Positions 11,608-24,274 of a stretch of 64,000 nt of DNA are shown here, one piece after another (the stretch's first letter is position 1; every line of letters begins with the position of its first letter). The stretch comes from Charina bottae (lineage: Eukaryota; Chordata; Lepidosauria; Squamata; Charinaidae). The translations under genes and the position numbers were made by a program. The stretch covers positions 39,489,001 to 39,553,000 of the forward strand of contig JALMGJ010000008.1 of assembly GCA_023362775.1 (NCBI GenBank), read 5' to 3'. Below the pieces are notes generated by a model that made no database searches, was not told the origin of the DNA, and saw only the letters and a list, made by a program, of their open reading frames with translations.

Positions 11608-13830
11608 CAAAGGGTTATTGTTTTCTCTATCACTTTGCTGCTATCTAGTGGTCCCCTAGATTGTTGCAGCCTAAATATGGTATACCTGAACGAATAAACA
11701 ACAAACTCTTTCCCCCCATTCCTTTCACAAGCAGGAAGGAAGAAGAGAGCGAGAAGAAGGTGGCAGTAGCGACCAATGGGAAAGCCCCCAGCTTTGTCTC
11801 CAGAGCTTCATTGCATGACTTGGGAACAGCTGTGGAGAACAGCAGCAGCTTCTCCTTTACTCACCACCTCCTTCCTTCCATGTTGCTGTTCTGCTCTATC
11901 TCCTCTCAGGGCCCTGCACTTGGTCTATCCTGTCTAGTAGCCCAAGCTCTCCAGATGGTTGCTAGATAATTCTTTTTGCTGTCATCTTGTGATAGTCCAA
12001 ATTCTGATAGCTCATCTGTGGTAGCCCTACCCAGGGAGATCATGTTTGTGGACAAGGAGTAGCTTCCACAAAATGGGCTCCTTGTGCTTGTGAGCCCCAA
12101 GACCTTTCCCTATGTTGATGTCACTGAAATATTGCCCTTATGCAGATATAAGATGTTTGGAAGACAACCTTTCGCTTGGAAGCTGCTCAGAATGTAGTCA
12201 CTTGAAGATTGTATTCCTCTGTTTGTAATTTTAGGTCTGTGCCAATTTCTAGCATCATCTTTGAGTTTCTCTGGGTCTCACAGAGGCTCCAGGGTCATTC
12301 TTAGAGGATGGCTGTAGCTCAGTTCTTACCAGCATGAAGAACAAAAGACCAAAGCAAGTGGTGGTGGTAAGCAACATCTGGGAGTGAGAGAAAACAGAGG
12401 TGTAAGAGAGGGCACGTAGTATCCTCGCTCAGCCTTCTAAGAAAAGGATGCTTTGTGACTGGCCACACCCACCAAGGCACCATTTTATGAAAAGGCAACC
12501 TCCATAGCAACCATTTTGTGAGAGTGCCTCCAACATTATCTCAAAAGTCCATAGGTGCCCATTAGCACCAAAAGGTTACTTACCCCTGTGCTAAACTACA
12601 TCTCCCATCATCCCCAACTAGCACAGATAACTGGGAGCTATAGTCCAATCCCTCCCAGAGTACTAAATTTAGGAAGGCCAGTATAGGGGTTTTCTAGCAA
12701 ACCTTTTAATTTTAAAATATTGTTTAGGGATCCCAAGAAGAGAAATTAGGTACTCACATTAACGTTAGAACATGTAAGGATCCTTCTGGTGTCAGTGTTT
12801 TCCACAATAGCCAGTGAGCTGCCAAGGGGAACCCACAAGATGGTCACAAGGGCAAAGGCATGAGCCCCACTTTCTCCAGATGTGTGCACTTCAACTCTCA
12901 GCATTCCCACACTAAGATGGCTGAAGCTGAGAATAATGGGAGTTAAACGTCACACCAGGTAGGGGAAAATGAAATGTTTAAGCCGCCTGCAACAATGATA
13001 CTGGCAGCAATTATTTTTAAATACTATAAAAATAATGTCTGTCCTCTAAAGAAAGCTGCAGGGTTAAATGCACATTTAAACCCATTTCTCTTTGCTGTTT
13101 TCTTTACCTCTCCTTGGAAAAGTCATGTATTGCAAAGAGGAGGAGGTGGTGCACACGGACAATTGGGCCAACTCCTCCTTGAACAATAGCTGTTAATTTT
13201 GGGGTTTCAGCTGAACTTTGCAGTGCCAGGAGGCAGAAGGCAATAGAGTTCCTTGAAACCTTAAGCTAGGCCTTTTTTACAAAGCTGGCTAAGCTTCCTC
13301 TGGAAATTGACTAGCAGAGATTTCATTACCCATGGCCAGCTTGTCCCTCTGCCACACAATTAATTTGGGCAGGCTCCCTCTCAATAATGTTGATGCAAAC
13401 CTCATTGTGGAAAGCATGCAAGCAATCAGATTATTGCATTTAGCATAAGGACAGAAACAAAGTCTTATTAAGACAGCAGAAAGTAGGCAGCTGTACATCT
13501 TTACTCCAGTGCAAAAAAAAGAAAAAAAAATCAGGAATAAATCCTACTTATTTTAATTATATTTAGAACTTTGTCTTCTACTGTTAATAATAGTCTTTCC
13601 CTAGACTTTTCCCCACTCCCAGAATTAAAATGGGACATCCATCTGCATCTTTCTTGGATAATTTGGCACATTTTCTCCTGTAGTTTGTAAATCTGTAGAT
13701 ACATCTTTTCTCCTTTGGACTAAATATAGCAACATGCAGCTTCTTATCAGTAGGGCTACCATATCTGGGCTGCAAAAATCTCATGGCCATTAGATGGTAG
13801 CAAACAAATACCAAAACCTTAGCCTTCTGT

Positions 13831-13843
13831 TGCCATCTAGTGG
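13831..13843 (-). promoter_or_regulatory. CTCF-like motif
   Basis: TGCCATCTAGTGG is the reverse complement of CCACTAGATGGCA, a CTCF core match, oriented opposite to the one at 11594. Confidence 0.3.
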
Positions 13844-13891
13844 ACACCTGGACCTCTGAGGCCCAGGTATGCTGGCCGTCACACCATAAAG

Positions 13892-14151
13892 CAGGGGTGG
13901 GGAACCTTTTTTCTGCCAAGGGCCATTTGGATATTTATAATCGGGCGTGGGGGGCGTGGTTTCTGGGATTTCCGTGGACCGGGGGCCGGAGTTTGTGGGC
14001 GGGAGCCAATCACAAGCACTGGGGGACGGGGTTTGCGGGCGGGAGCCAATCACGTGGAAGGGGCAGGGTTTGCAGGTGGGAGCCCCACGGGCCTTAGGCA
14101 GGAGCCCCGCGGACCTTATATGGCCCGCGGGCCTGACGTTGCCCACCCCTG
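13892..14151. mobile_element. hAT MITE with exact 8-bp duplication
   Basis: Begins CAGGGGTGGGGAAC and ends GTTGCCCACCCCTG. It is flanked on both sides by CCATAAAG (13884-13891 and 14152-14159). The GC-rich 260-bp body includes GGGAGCCAATCAC twice. Non-autonomous: no transposase frame. Confidence 0.9.
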
Positions 14152-14159
14152 CCATAAAG

Positions 14160-16834
14160 AATTCTAACATGACTATCACATCACACAGATTTTTCCATAT
14201 CGTCCCAGTTTGCCCTTACACATTGAGGCAATGATATATAGAGTAAGTTCATAACTAAAGATGCGAGAATATTTTAAACCATGTTTGTTTAATAAGGCAC
14301 AGTGGCCTGGTTCATACAGACCCACTTTTGTTGTTTCGTTGCACCATTGACACAATGGATGGTGAAGTGTGTCAGATTGTACACATGGCAAAAAAATGTT
14401 GTGGGATAATGTTGTGGGAATACTTTTACACTGGAATACTTCAGGACCATTTAAGGCTGCCTCAGAGGAGATTAGGAAAGGAAATGTCATGAAGCCATTG
14501 GCATTAAAAAAAGAGGGTTTGCTGTGACATGTTTGAGCCATGGGCAGCTACAGGTACGGGAGGGTTCTAAGAAGATAAACCTATCCGTACAATGAAAGTG
14601 GTCTGAACGTCCATTTGCTGTATTCTGAGGCCATTTGTTTTTGAAGTTAGAAGCCAGGTGGGCAGACTTCGGACCTGTTAAACAGACCAGGGCACGAAGG
14701 GTCAGGTGAAGATGGCAGCCATGACTGAACCTCAGCCCCTTTTTATACGTGATGCCCAAGGGAACAACGTAAAGCAAAACTTTAAGCTGCTTGGGCAAAA
14801 CTAGACTGAATAGCACTCATTCTGAGCCGTGTTCTATTCTGGCAAATGCCTGTGACCTTTGGCATGTCTACAAATTGCATATTTCCTGGGAAGTGTCCCA
14901 AGTTAAAGGAGTCCAAAAATTATAAATGACCAGCATCAGGATTCTGGTTTGTGTCATTTGCCAAATTCTGCTTTATCCCAAATATTAATCAGGACTGGGG
15001 TCTTTAGTATGCTACTCAAAGCCAAGGGCTTGACTTTAGTCAAGTAACTTGATTAAAGATCTGTTGTGTGATTTGTAACATTAGCCACATTCAGCAATCT
15101 GGGATCACTTCCAGAGTCAGTAATTGCATCCTGCATTTCATTACTTGAAGAGCGGGTTTCTTCTTTTTTGTCCAGCCATTTAATCTTCCTTCTCCTTCTC
15201 CTTCTCCTTCACCTTCAAGAAAGCCACTGAGATGAAATGCTTCTGTCTCTGATGCAAGAAGTAGCGATGTTATTTCAGTGCTAGTGATTCTAGAATGACA
15301 ATCAGAATTTATCTTAGGACAGCTGTATAACACTTCAGATTTGAAGGGGGAAAGTTGCTTTGAAGCCCCTGGGGGCATCACATAGCATTGTCAGCAGCTC
15401 TTTAAAGCAGCTGCATCTTTTCCTGGGATTGTGATGTTGCCCTCCACAGCTGCAGCATGATCCCAGGAAAAGGGGGTTTAAAGGGTCACAGACTGTTCCC
15501 AGACACTATGTGCTCCAAGAGACCGTTATCCCTTTGAAGCATTGAATAGGCCTGTTCCTCACACAGTTTCCCCACTAACCATTTACAGTGTCTTCCCAGC
15601 CATTCTTGTGGCAGTGTGAAGCCTCTTTGCTGTTATTTTGGCACACCTCTAAAAGATGCTATAAGTCACACATGTTGCTTTTTAAATAGTTATAATATGG
15701 CCTCCCTCAATAGGTGCTGTTCAAGCATGTTTGGACCATACTCCCAGATTTCTCATGGAGATCTGGGAGTAAGCATCCCAATCTATTTGGAGGAACTAAG
15801 CTAAATCCGCTATAATTATCTAGCAAAAATAATTACAACAATAACAGTTGAGATTCATACCCCTGGAAATTTGGATGGCCCTGACCTTTTTGGGCTTCTG
15901 TAAAGGCTTAATAATCTGTGTTTTAACCCAGGCACAAGGCTAGGACATTGGATGAACCCAGTGCCTCTCTCTGCTGTTCATTAAAGCAGCTGTATCTTTT
16001 TTCACACTTCTATGCAGAGAGGCTATATTCAGGCACAGTCTGAACTGTCTTTTCACAATAGTTTTCAACATACGCACAGCCCAGACAGAAGCGTTCTGAT
16101 AATGAACTCACAGTAGGCATAAGACACTGAACATTCTGTCGGCTTTCTTTGCTTGTCATGTCATCCCATGATTGACATTATCTATGGAAGCATTTCCAGG
16201 GCATCTTTGCAGACAGTGTATTCCTGCACTTATGTTCAGGTGGGTTTTTACCTTCCCTGGAAATGGAAGGAGACATTCAAGCAAACAGGAACCGCCTTGC
16301 TAATTGAAAGAGAAGGGAGCGTGGTTAGTCCTGAGTGATGATGATAGCTGCAGACATGAAAAAATAGTTATGTTTATTTCTCTGTTTTCTGTTTCTTTTT
16401 GCAACAATAGCTTGCTTGGCAACATGGAAAGCTAGGGCATGTATGCCTAGATATCCCTGAGAAAAACTTTGTCTCTTATTTCATAACTGACACATAAGCG
16501 AGCTTTGCCCAAGGCCACCCACTCTGGAGGAACTACCTCTTTCTAGAGCTTGATCTCCTGATCTGCAGACCATATCATTCCTACCAGACCATGCACAGGG
16601 AACAATCTGCCCACAAACTCTTCAGGGCTCAGCTCCCTTGCACAACAGTGCTTTAAAAGAAATGTTCTATCCCCAGGCTCAGTTCCTGGTTTGATTGTAG
16701 CCTTGTGGTGGAAGTGTTTACTCTCCTCTGACATTGCATTCAATATGAAGACTTTCTCTTCCCTTCTTCACTCCCCGGCTGTGTTCCAACAATGTTCCAT
16801 GCCATGGTTAATTGGATCATGCTGTACTCCATAT
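14160..16834. other. Intronic sequence, no gene seen
   Basis: ORFs up to about 120 codons on the minus strand (14176-14816) have no recognisable domain. A CCTTCT/TTCTCC tract sits at 15187-15213. A diffuse repeat motif (TTAAAGCAGCTG...TCTTTT) occurs at about 15400 and 15977 and again near 21715. Confidence 0.4.
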
Positions 16835-17068
16835 GAGAGCCAGTTTGGTGTAGTGGTTAAGGCACCAGGCTAGAAACCGGGAGGCCGTGCGTTCTAGTCC
16901 CGCCTTAGGCACAAAGCCAGCTGGGTGACCTTGGGCCAGTCACTCACTCTCAGCCCTAGGAAGGAGGCAATGGCAAACCACTTCTGAAAAACCTTGCCAA
17001 GAAAACTGCAGGGACTTGTCCAAGCAGTTGCCAAGAATCAGACACGATTGAACAGATAAAAAAAAAAC
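16835..17068 (+). repeat. tRNA-derived squamate SINE, full length
   Basis: GAGAGCCAGTTTGGTGTAGTGG head with A box, GTTCTAGTCCCGCC B-box region, the GGGTGACCTTGGGCCAGTCA body and a CAAACCACTTCTGAAAAACC tail, then an A-run. Direct repeats CTCCATAT flank it (16827-16834, 17069-17076). Confidence 0.85.
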
Positions 17069-17076
17069 CTCCATAT

Positions 17077-19608
17077 ACATATGAGTAGGAAAAAGAAGAA
17101 AAACAAAACTGAACAATAGGTAACTGAATAAACTAAACAAACATATATGAAACAATTATACAGCTCGGTTTTGTAAACAACTAATTAAACCTTGACCAGA
17201 TGAAGCCATATTTTGTTACACTCAGTATCCTATCTGTGATTCAGGAATAAAAATGCTCACCTCTGTCTATTCAAGTGTGTTTACAAATATTCATTAATAT
17301 TGAATATGGATATTTAAAATCTCATAACCTTCCTTACAGATTACCGTTGTATTCTGAAATTGCATTTTCTCTCTAACATTTGATTAGGTTTGTTTTTTTG
17401 TTTTGTTTTCTGTTTTCCTTACATTGTTTTTTATAATTGTTGATATTTTCTTGTATAAATAAAAAAGGAAAGGAAAAAATAGTATTCTATCTTCACAGAG
17501 TTATCGGAAAGACAATTAAAATAATGTATTAAAAGCATTAAGCAAATGTTAAGATATTATAATTAGACTTCAAATGCTACAATGCAATAAAAGGCATTTA
17601 TAACAATGACAGTATATTTCATTTTATTGTTAATATGCAAACTCCCTTTATTGTTACTTATTATTTGGAACCATTTATGAAACAGTGCAATAAAATGCAA
17701 GGATACAATTTAAGGTGTATTACAAAACGGTATGCCTATATGCATGCATGCATATAAAAAGGACATTTGCTCATCACAGAGCTTATTCTCCAATAGGTTT
17801 ACTCAGAAATAAGTGAAAAATTACACACAAGGCAACAAACAGCAGATTCTTTGTGACAATTGCAGCATTTCTCAACCTAATTCAGTTGACACTACAACTC
17901 CCAGAATTCTCACTATGACCAGATTGAAGGAAGCTGCTTCATAATCTGAGAAATCCATAGCAACTAGACATTGTAGAACCATCCCTGGGACCATCAGCTA
18001 TTTAAAGAAATCTTAAACCAATTTATCATTAAATTAAATTAGTTAGATTGCATGTAAAAAAATGGACTGATTTTCAACACAACCTTATGCCCTAAGTAGG
18101 TGTTTACACTCACTTCAGTAACAAAGTAAACCTGAATTCTCAGGGACTTCATAGGCACAACAGTGTAGTTTTCTTGGCAGTGGTTTGCCATTGACTTCTT
18201 TTCAGAGATTGTTTTCAAGTTCCCAATCTAGTTCTCATCCCTGACATTTACTGTTGGAATCCCTTCCAAATGCTAACCGGGCTTGACCCTGCTTAGCTTC
18301 CAACCTAAGGCTGATTAGGTGCTGCTCCCTGAGACTTGACACTACTGGATGAATATAGCTTATTTTTCATTTTTCAGATGGAAGAAATTTTTCTTCTCCT
18401 TCACATCAGACCTGCTCTATAGTATAATTTATGGTCTGATCTCCACAGGCAACAGGAAAAGAAGGTAGTACAATCTTGAGGTGGGAGAATCAACTATAAA
18501 ACATAATGTTCTAGCAGCTGATGAATAATTTTATCAAGTAACATCTATAATTAATTGCAATGCTATTAATATAAATATTAATAGTATATTAATAATATAT
18601 TAATCCTAGATTTTGTCCTGTTCTGTTTCCCAACTTCCAAGGCACCTATGGATGAAAACAAAATGTACTTACTAAATGGATTATATTTTTAAAAATGGAG
18701 GAACAATAGTTTCCTTATTTCTTCAGCCCAGAAATTTTAAGGAGATTCTGAAATGCAGCTCACAACTGCTTTCCATTTGGTAGATAATATCTGCTTGCTA
18801 TTCCCACATTCCATCTATGGCCAGAACTGATGCAGACATCATGGCTTGAATATCAGTCATATTTATTTGTCCTTCACCTCTTTTGTGAATTGTTCGTTTT
18901 GTCAGTTAATTTGGTGAAGTGTGCTTGAAATTCAACATTTTGCAGACCGGTTTGAATTGTAACCTTGAGTTAGTTTTATAAAGATACTGCAAATAAAACA
19001 GGAGCATAGCAACCTCCCCCAATGTGCTCGTTTTTGGTTACAAGAATTGCCTTTCTTTTTAATGCAGAGAACAAGGCTGGTTCTGGCTGTCCTCCACTAT
19101 CAATGGAACCAGAAGTTCTGGACAAAGTATCTGGCTACCCTTGTAATTTTCCACAATCGGTCAAGGGCATTGTGGGAGATTGTCAAGGGAGTTAGATGGG
19201 GCTGCCTCATTCCACTGAGAGTGCTAGGAAGGGGAAAAAAGTAATAATTGGAATTAGGAAAGGAACTGCAGATACTCAAGGATACCAGATGCTGTTATTA
19301 GGTCTCCTAAAGATGATTTCTGAAACCCAGCCTTCCACCTGACCTCTGAAATAATATAGTCTATTTTGTAACCTGGCAATGCTGTATGCTGTCCACTGAA
19401 GGGGGTATGTGAAAAAAACTGTGACAAAACGCCCACATTTATTTAAGGATCTCCAGGAAGGAGGCCTTCAAAACGAACCATTCCAGGGGGACAGACCAAG
19501 GAGAAGATCAGCCATGGAAACCCAGAGAAGACCTTTTGAATAAATTAAACTGAAAAAGTAATGATCCACTTCTGGGCAGGGTAAACCCCAGCCCTCTTTC
19601 ATAGCTGA
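17077..19608. other. AT-rich intronic sequence
   Basis: Very AT-rich to about 18650. It includes an old hAT-like fragment near 17864-17960 and a 5S-SINE listed separately. No gene seen. Confidence 0.45.
18167..18340 (-). repeat. 5S-rRNA-derived SINE
   Basis: Reverse complement of 5S rRNA: AAATGCTAACCGGGCTTGAC and CCTGCTTAGCTTCC match the 5S internal promoter region. The SINE tail (GGCAGTGGTTTGCCATTG) lies at the left. Confidence 0.65.
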
Positions 19609-19613
19609 GCTTC

Positions 19614-19906
19614 TGTGATGGAATGTGTCCCTGAAGGGTGTGTGTGATGTGGTGGATTCCGAGGCTGCCGCTGGTTCTCAGGAAGGAGGGAGCGCATTCC
19701 GAGCAGATAAGAGGTTTGCAGGTTAGAGAGCCTTGGCCGGGAGTCAAAGAGAGTCGAGTAGCCCCTCCCTAGACTCTCCTAGGTTATTTCTCCTTAGGAT
19801 AGTTAGGATAGCTTTAGTCTGGCAAGATTCTGCCTATAGGGTGAGAACAATGAAGAACTAGAGTTGGAATACACTGACTCGGAGTCGTTCTTGGTCTGGT
19901 CCTGAC
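19614..19906 (+). mobile_element. Solo LTR, family A
   Basis: TG...CA termini (TGTGATGG ... CCTGACA). Flanked by GCTTC (19609-19613) and GTTTC (19907-19911), a 5-bp target duplication with one mismatch. A poly(A)-like AACAATGAAG and a TCTGGCAAGATTCTG block match the solo LTR at 62448-62724. No internal retroviral sequence adjoins it. Confidence 0.75.
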
Positions 19907-19911
19907 AGTTT

Positions 19912-22624
19912 CTATGCTGAGATAATCACGTTCAAAAACGTAATTGTTACCTGGCAGCACGAAGGGATGAGTTCTCCTTCACTGGAGGCCTTCATACAGA
20001 ATTGATGGTCATTTGTCAGAAACGTTGTGGCACATCTGGACTGGGCAGGAGGTTGAACTAGACGACCCCTATACACATGTGATCTGCATTCATACCAACC
20101 TGTCGATGCCACCCCATATATGTGAACTGCTACTTAGTGCCTTTGTAATGAAGCATTAACAGCAAGCTGAATTGACCCTGAGTGGTGACAGGGGGAGGCA
20201 TCAGACTGGGCCCAGTAGCCCAGTAAACCAAATTGTTTCTATTCACTGACCGTATCTCAAAGATAGTACAGCTAGCATGCTGACCTAGTAGGAAGGGACC
20301 AATAATAAGAAGGTCACCCAGATGGGTTTGTCAAAAACAGTCCAACGTCATGCTGAAATTTGCACTGTGTCTGCCTGGTATATATGTATATAAAGGTATA
20401 TACAGTATGCTGTGGTTCTTCTTTTGCTCCAGGCTGCTCAGCAAGCTGCCAATGCTTTGCTGGACGTTCGATGTACAGTGTTTGTTGTTTGCATGCTTGA
20501 TAAATGTATGTTGTACCTTCAAAGTGATTTAGTTATTTTAAGTGAGCCAGGTTTTGGCCACAACACCTCCAAGATTCTTCCCAATTCTATGATGGACAAT
20601 TCAGCCTGGTGTTCAATGTCTTTATCACATGATCAGGGGTATGGATGCTTCTTATAAGAAGATGATTTAGGAGATGTTCTAGTTCTAACATGGACGTTAT
20701 TCTTTTTCTTTTTGGAGGGGTCTAGCTTTCTGTCTGCAAATGGGAACAGGATTAAAGCATTGTTTCTTCAAAAACAAAAGGTCAATAGGACAGCCACAGC
20801 AGTCTGATCAAAACCCAGGGGCTTCTATCATGTGGTGGCTGCCATTTTGACTTTTTTGACTACCTGCTGTGGAAGCCTCTGGTAGGATTAACAAAGGCCT
20901 TGTTTGCTAGTTGTCAGGGCAACTGATATACTGTAGGTCTTAACAAGCCCACAGATAAAACTCATGTGCTTTTAAAATCTTCAGCTTGTCAGCAGCAGTG
21001 TTAGAAACACGTCACTGATTCATTTCATGCCATCCTATTTTTATATCTCTTTTTTTTCCTTTTGGGTCCACTGAGATCATTGCTGTTCCTTTTCTATCTA
21101 GGTTAAGTTTGATCTTTGGCAGTCCCTGGGAACCGCTAATTGACACAACTTTCTGCAAACCTTTGCTAAGAAGCTACTTAGTAGATTTTTTTTTAAAAGC
21201 ATCTGAAAAAAAAGTATCAGCCATGCTGCAAATTAATATTCTCTTTGCCCACTGAAAGATCAGAATGAAAATGAGTATGCATTTAAGACAAGGATATGCA
21301 ATGTTTGTAGGATCAGGGTCACAACCCAACTTCGCAATCTTCTGAAGAACCACATGAAGGAGAGGAGCCAAAATGGTTGTTCTGGTGTGGTTTTTTGGAA
21401 TGGGAGCGGTTAGTGTAGGAATGCTCCTCTGGAAGATATATTCCTCTGATCCCCATCCTTAAACTACTTTTAAAGCTTCCCTAACTCAAAAAAAGCCCCA
21501 TATCATATTGCCACAATGTGGCCATTTTGCCCCTGTATTTTGGTGATGCAATTTAGGGTGCCAAGGTTGCTCATCTCTGCTTTAAGATTTGAGGCTTAGT
21601 TCAATCTTCACACCTGTTTTCACAGAGAGTAGAATGATGTTATAGGATGGGGCCTCCTTTGACCACAATTCAAAGTGTTTTGAACCTTGCATGAGCCCAG
21701 CACCTCTCGGCTGCTCATTAAAGCAGCAGTGTCTTTTTCACACTTCAAAAACAGATGCTGCTGCTTTAATAAGTTTGACTGCTAATGCAGCTGCAACTCA
21801 CACCTAAGGCTAAAAAAAGAGGAATGGCTTTAATGATTAGCAAAGAGGTCCTTAGCTCATGTAAGGACTGAAGGACTTTGAACCATTTGCAAAACATTCC
21901 AAACGTTAAACCTTCTGCAAGCACTGAGCTGTTAGAGTAACATTTATTAGTTAGGTTTACAACAATGTTTTTTAAATAACACCCTAGATACTTGACCAGT
22001 TACTAGAAGAGTGTAGGAAATAAAAAAGAGATTTGGATAACTGAAGGACTGTGTTGGTAACTTGGTGTTTCATAAGATTAATATGAGGACTAATATAGCA
22101 ACATTTAACAAAAAAGAGACACTATGCCGCTTCAGAACATTGATTGTATGTCCTTTGTTTGTATGTATTCCACAAAGTTTTACAATTTCTGTAGTTTCCC
22201 ACAATTTGGGCAGCTGTTCATTGATATGAGGAGCTGAAGATTTAGCACCATTTAGGATACATAAAAATGTGTCCTGCTGTTGTTAAGTTCTGAATTTCAT
22301 CTTAGTGTTCTGCAGCTTCTGTTGCTTTTAAAATCCATCCAAAAGAATGTGAAGGTCTATTACAGTTCTCAAGAAAATAGGGTTCATCCCACCTTTCATA
22401 TCATTATTGGCTAACATTTCTTCCATTGTTACATCCCAAACATTTGTTGCAATATTTGGGGCAAGCATCACGTTTTCTCCAAGTGCAAAATGTTCCAAAC
22501 ACTAAGGCTTTGATTGCTCAAGAAAATAGGATTTCCCCAAATGAAACATAGATTGGGATAAACTATGTGACCTGTTTATAAAACCTGAAAAGATAAATAC
22601 TCATTTATTGTGAAAATGCTGTAT
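19912..22624. other. Intronic sequence, no gene seen
   Basis: A possible CR1 3' trace lies near 20037-20100 (GGTTGAACTAGACGACC). Otherwise unique or unrecognised, moderately AT-rich. Confidence 0.4.
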
Positions 22625-22628
22625 TAGC

Positions 22629-23268
22629 TGTCAGATATGAGTCAAGTCAAAAGGCAAATAGAAACAAAAGGTTTTTATTCTTTTGAAGCAGTTTGCAAAG
22701 TGCTGGTGGCTTTCTCCGTGCGGAAGGACAAATGTCGCACTGAAGAGAAAAGCACACCTGCCACAAGTTTGACAGTTACATTTATACATCCTCACCCGTC
22801 GCTCAAAACTTGCTCCTTTCACCTATTGGTAGGCTACTCTGGAGCTCACAACCTATCAGAAGCGCCTAATGTGCATATAATTAGCCCGCCTTTGTTTACA
22901 TCTCCCATTACCCACTTTTATATCCCCTTCCCCTTCTATTTACTTTCACCTTTTAAGGGGAGGCTTCCTACTTAAAGCATGCGTCAGCTAGTTCCTAACC
23001 ACAAGCAGTTTCCTTTAGCATAGGTCTTGCTAGAAGCTCTGCTCTCTAACCTCAAAGCTGAGGTGTCACATTCAGCCTGCTTAACATTTCCTGCATGTGG
23101 TTTTTTAGTAGAAGGTCTGCTAGTTTGCTCTCTAATTTGATCTATTCAGCTTGCCTATGAATTTTGCTAGCTAGCATTAGAAAAATCCCTTAAGAGCCTT
23201 ATTTAGTTTTATTAATTTTTAAAATTATTATTTCCTTGTTAATAATAACTGGTATCACATCTCTCTCA
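22629..23268 (-). repeat. ERV LTR 1 (3' LTR in viral sense)
   Basis: Viral-sense termini TGAGAGAG...CTGACA. A TATA box lies at about 22911-22924 (minus GATATAAAAGTGG), a CCAAT box at about 22823-22827 and AATAAA near 22672. No difference from the other two LTRs was noticed by eye. Confidence 0.93.
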
Positions 23269-23270
23269 AT

Positions 23271-23290
23271 CCACCCTTTTTCTTTTTTTA
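23271..23290 (-). other. ERV polypurine tract, copy A
   Basis: The minus strand reads AAAAAAAGAAAAAGGGTGG just before LTR 1, the primer position for plus-strand DNA synthesis. The second copy is at 28619-28638. Confidence 0.85.
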
Positions 23291-23532
23291 TACTATTATT
23301 ATTAACACTATTTCCTTTCTCTCTTTTTATTTTGTTGCTTTTTGCATTATATTTCATGATCTTGTTTCATCTGAACTTTCTAATTGTTATAACATGGCCT
23401 CAGCTCGTCTGAACTCCCTAATTGTGGATACATAGTCTCATCATCATGCACCCAACTATCACCATCTCTCATTAACATGAGAGTGTCACCATAGGGAGAG
23501 GGTTTTAAGGACATCTGTTTAGAGACTGCAGT

Positions 23533-23961
23533 CTAGATCAGTGGTTGCATTAATCCTCTAACACAGGGGATTATGCAGCATCCCAATGCCACCAACACCC
23601 CTATTACTACTCCAAAAGATGTGAGGAGAGAGAGAACCACTCCTTTCCACTTACCAAACCAGGAGTCCAACCATCCCGTAAGGGAGGTATCCACTCCTGA
23701 GTTCTCAGCTAGTTCTTCAGACAAGGCAGTCAGGCCTTGTAAAGCTCGGGTAATGGTTCCATCCGGTGCAGTGTTATTGGGAATGAATGTACAACAACTT
23801 CCCCCAAGCATAACACATACTCCCCCTTTCTCTGCTAACATCATATCCAGTACCATCCTATTTTCCCAGGCCATTCTACTTGTGACATCCAATTGCTCTG
23901 AGATCCCTTTTACAGCATCCCTGGTGTAATTTATAAATCTTTGTTGATTATAATATATATT
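23533..23961 (-). pseudogene. env: ERV env TM C-terminal part, copy A
   Basis: Open frame from about 23961 to the stop at 23533. It carries AEKGGVC then a CX6CC motif (Cys26, 33 and 34 counted from 23892), a stretch equivalent to the immunosuppressive region just ahead of it, a membrane span at about residues 84-108 and a Cys-containing short cytoplasmic tail. A one-base frameshift separates it from the upstream TM half. Without SU or a start it cannot make a fusion protein. Confidence 0.8.
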
Positions 23962-24274
23962 TTATCCAGTCCACATTTTTATTGGTTGTCACCCACCAAA
24001 AGGAAAAGGATTCAAACCCTGCTAAAACCTGATTTCTGGCTTTGAATTCATCAGGCACTCCCCTTGGTACCCCATTTTCAAGCATCACAACTTTTTTGTA
24101 TAATTTTATTTTCATCGGGTCCTCGCTGGGTTTCACCCTCCACTCTGGAGTTGGTTCGTCCACTGGCCCTTTTATCCTGGTATACAGTGTTCTCTGTTGT
24201 GAGCAACACCTGGACCTTCCCACTCGGGTTGCAGTTTCAACTCCTTCCAGGACTTTATCAGGACCCGCTCTCAT
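23948..24274 (-). pseudogene. env: ERV env remnant, N-terminal part of TM, copy A
   Basis: 108-codon frame overlapping the end of the integrase frame by 4 nt. Its second half resembles the TM heptad region of gammaretroviral Env. It is too short to hold a normal SU, so most of the receptor-binding subunit is deleted. The frame stops at 23948, overlapping the next TM frame by about 14 nt. Confidence 0.65.

Larger units (their letters stand above)
11098..13883. other. Intronic sequence, no gene; old repeat traces
   Basis: AAACCATGGTTTAA repeat trace near 11190-11240. Old fragments of CTACAACTCCCA-type hAT repeats lie near 12593-12680 and 12864-12960. Two copies of a repeat containing the ACCATATCTGGGCTGCA / GCCATCTAGTGG pair occur at 11594-11690 and 13745-13850. 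ORFs here are short and unsupported. Confidence 0.4.

Noticed and set aside
13790..14816. Minus-strand ORFs of 109-129 codons
   Set aside because: They run through a hAT MITE or unique intron sequence without start context, domain or exon boundaries.
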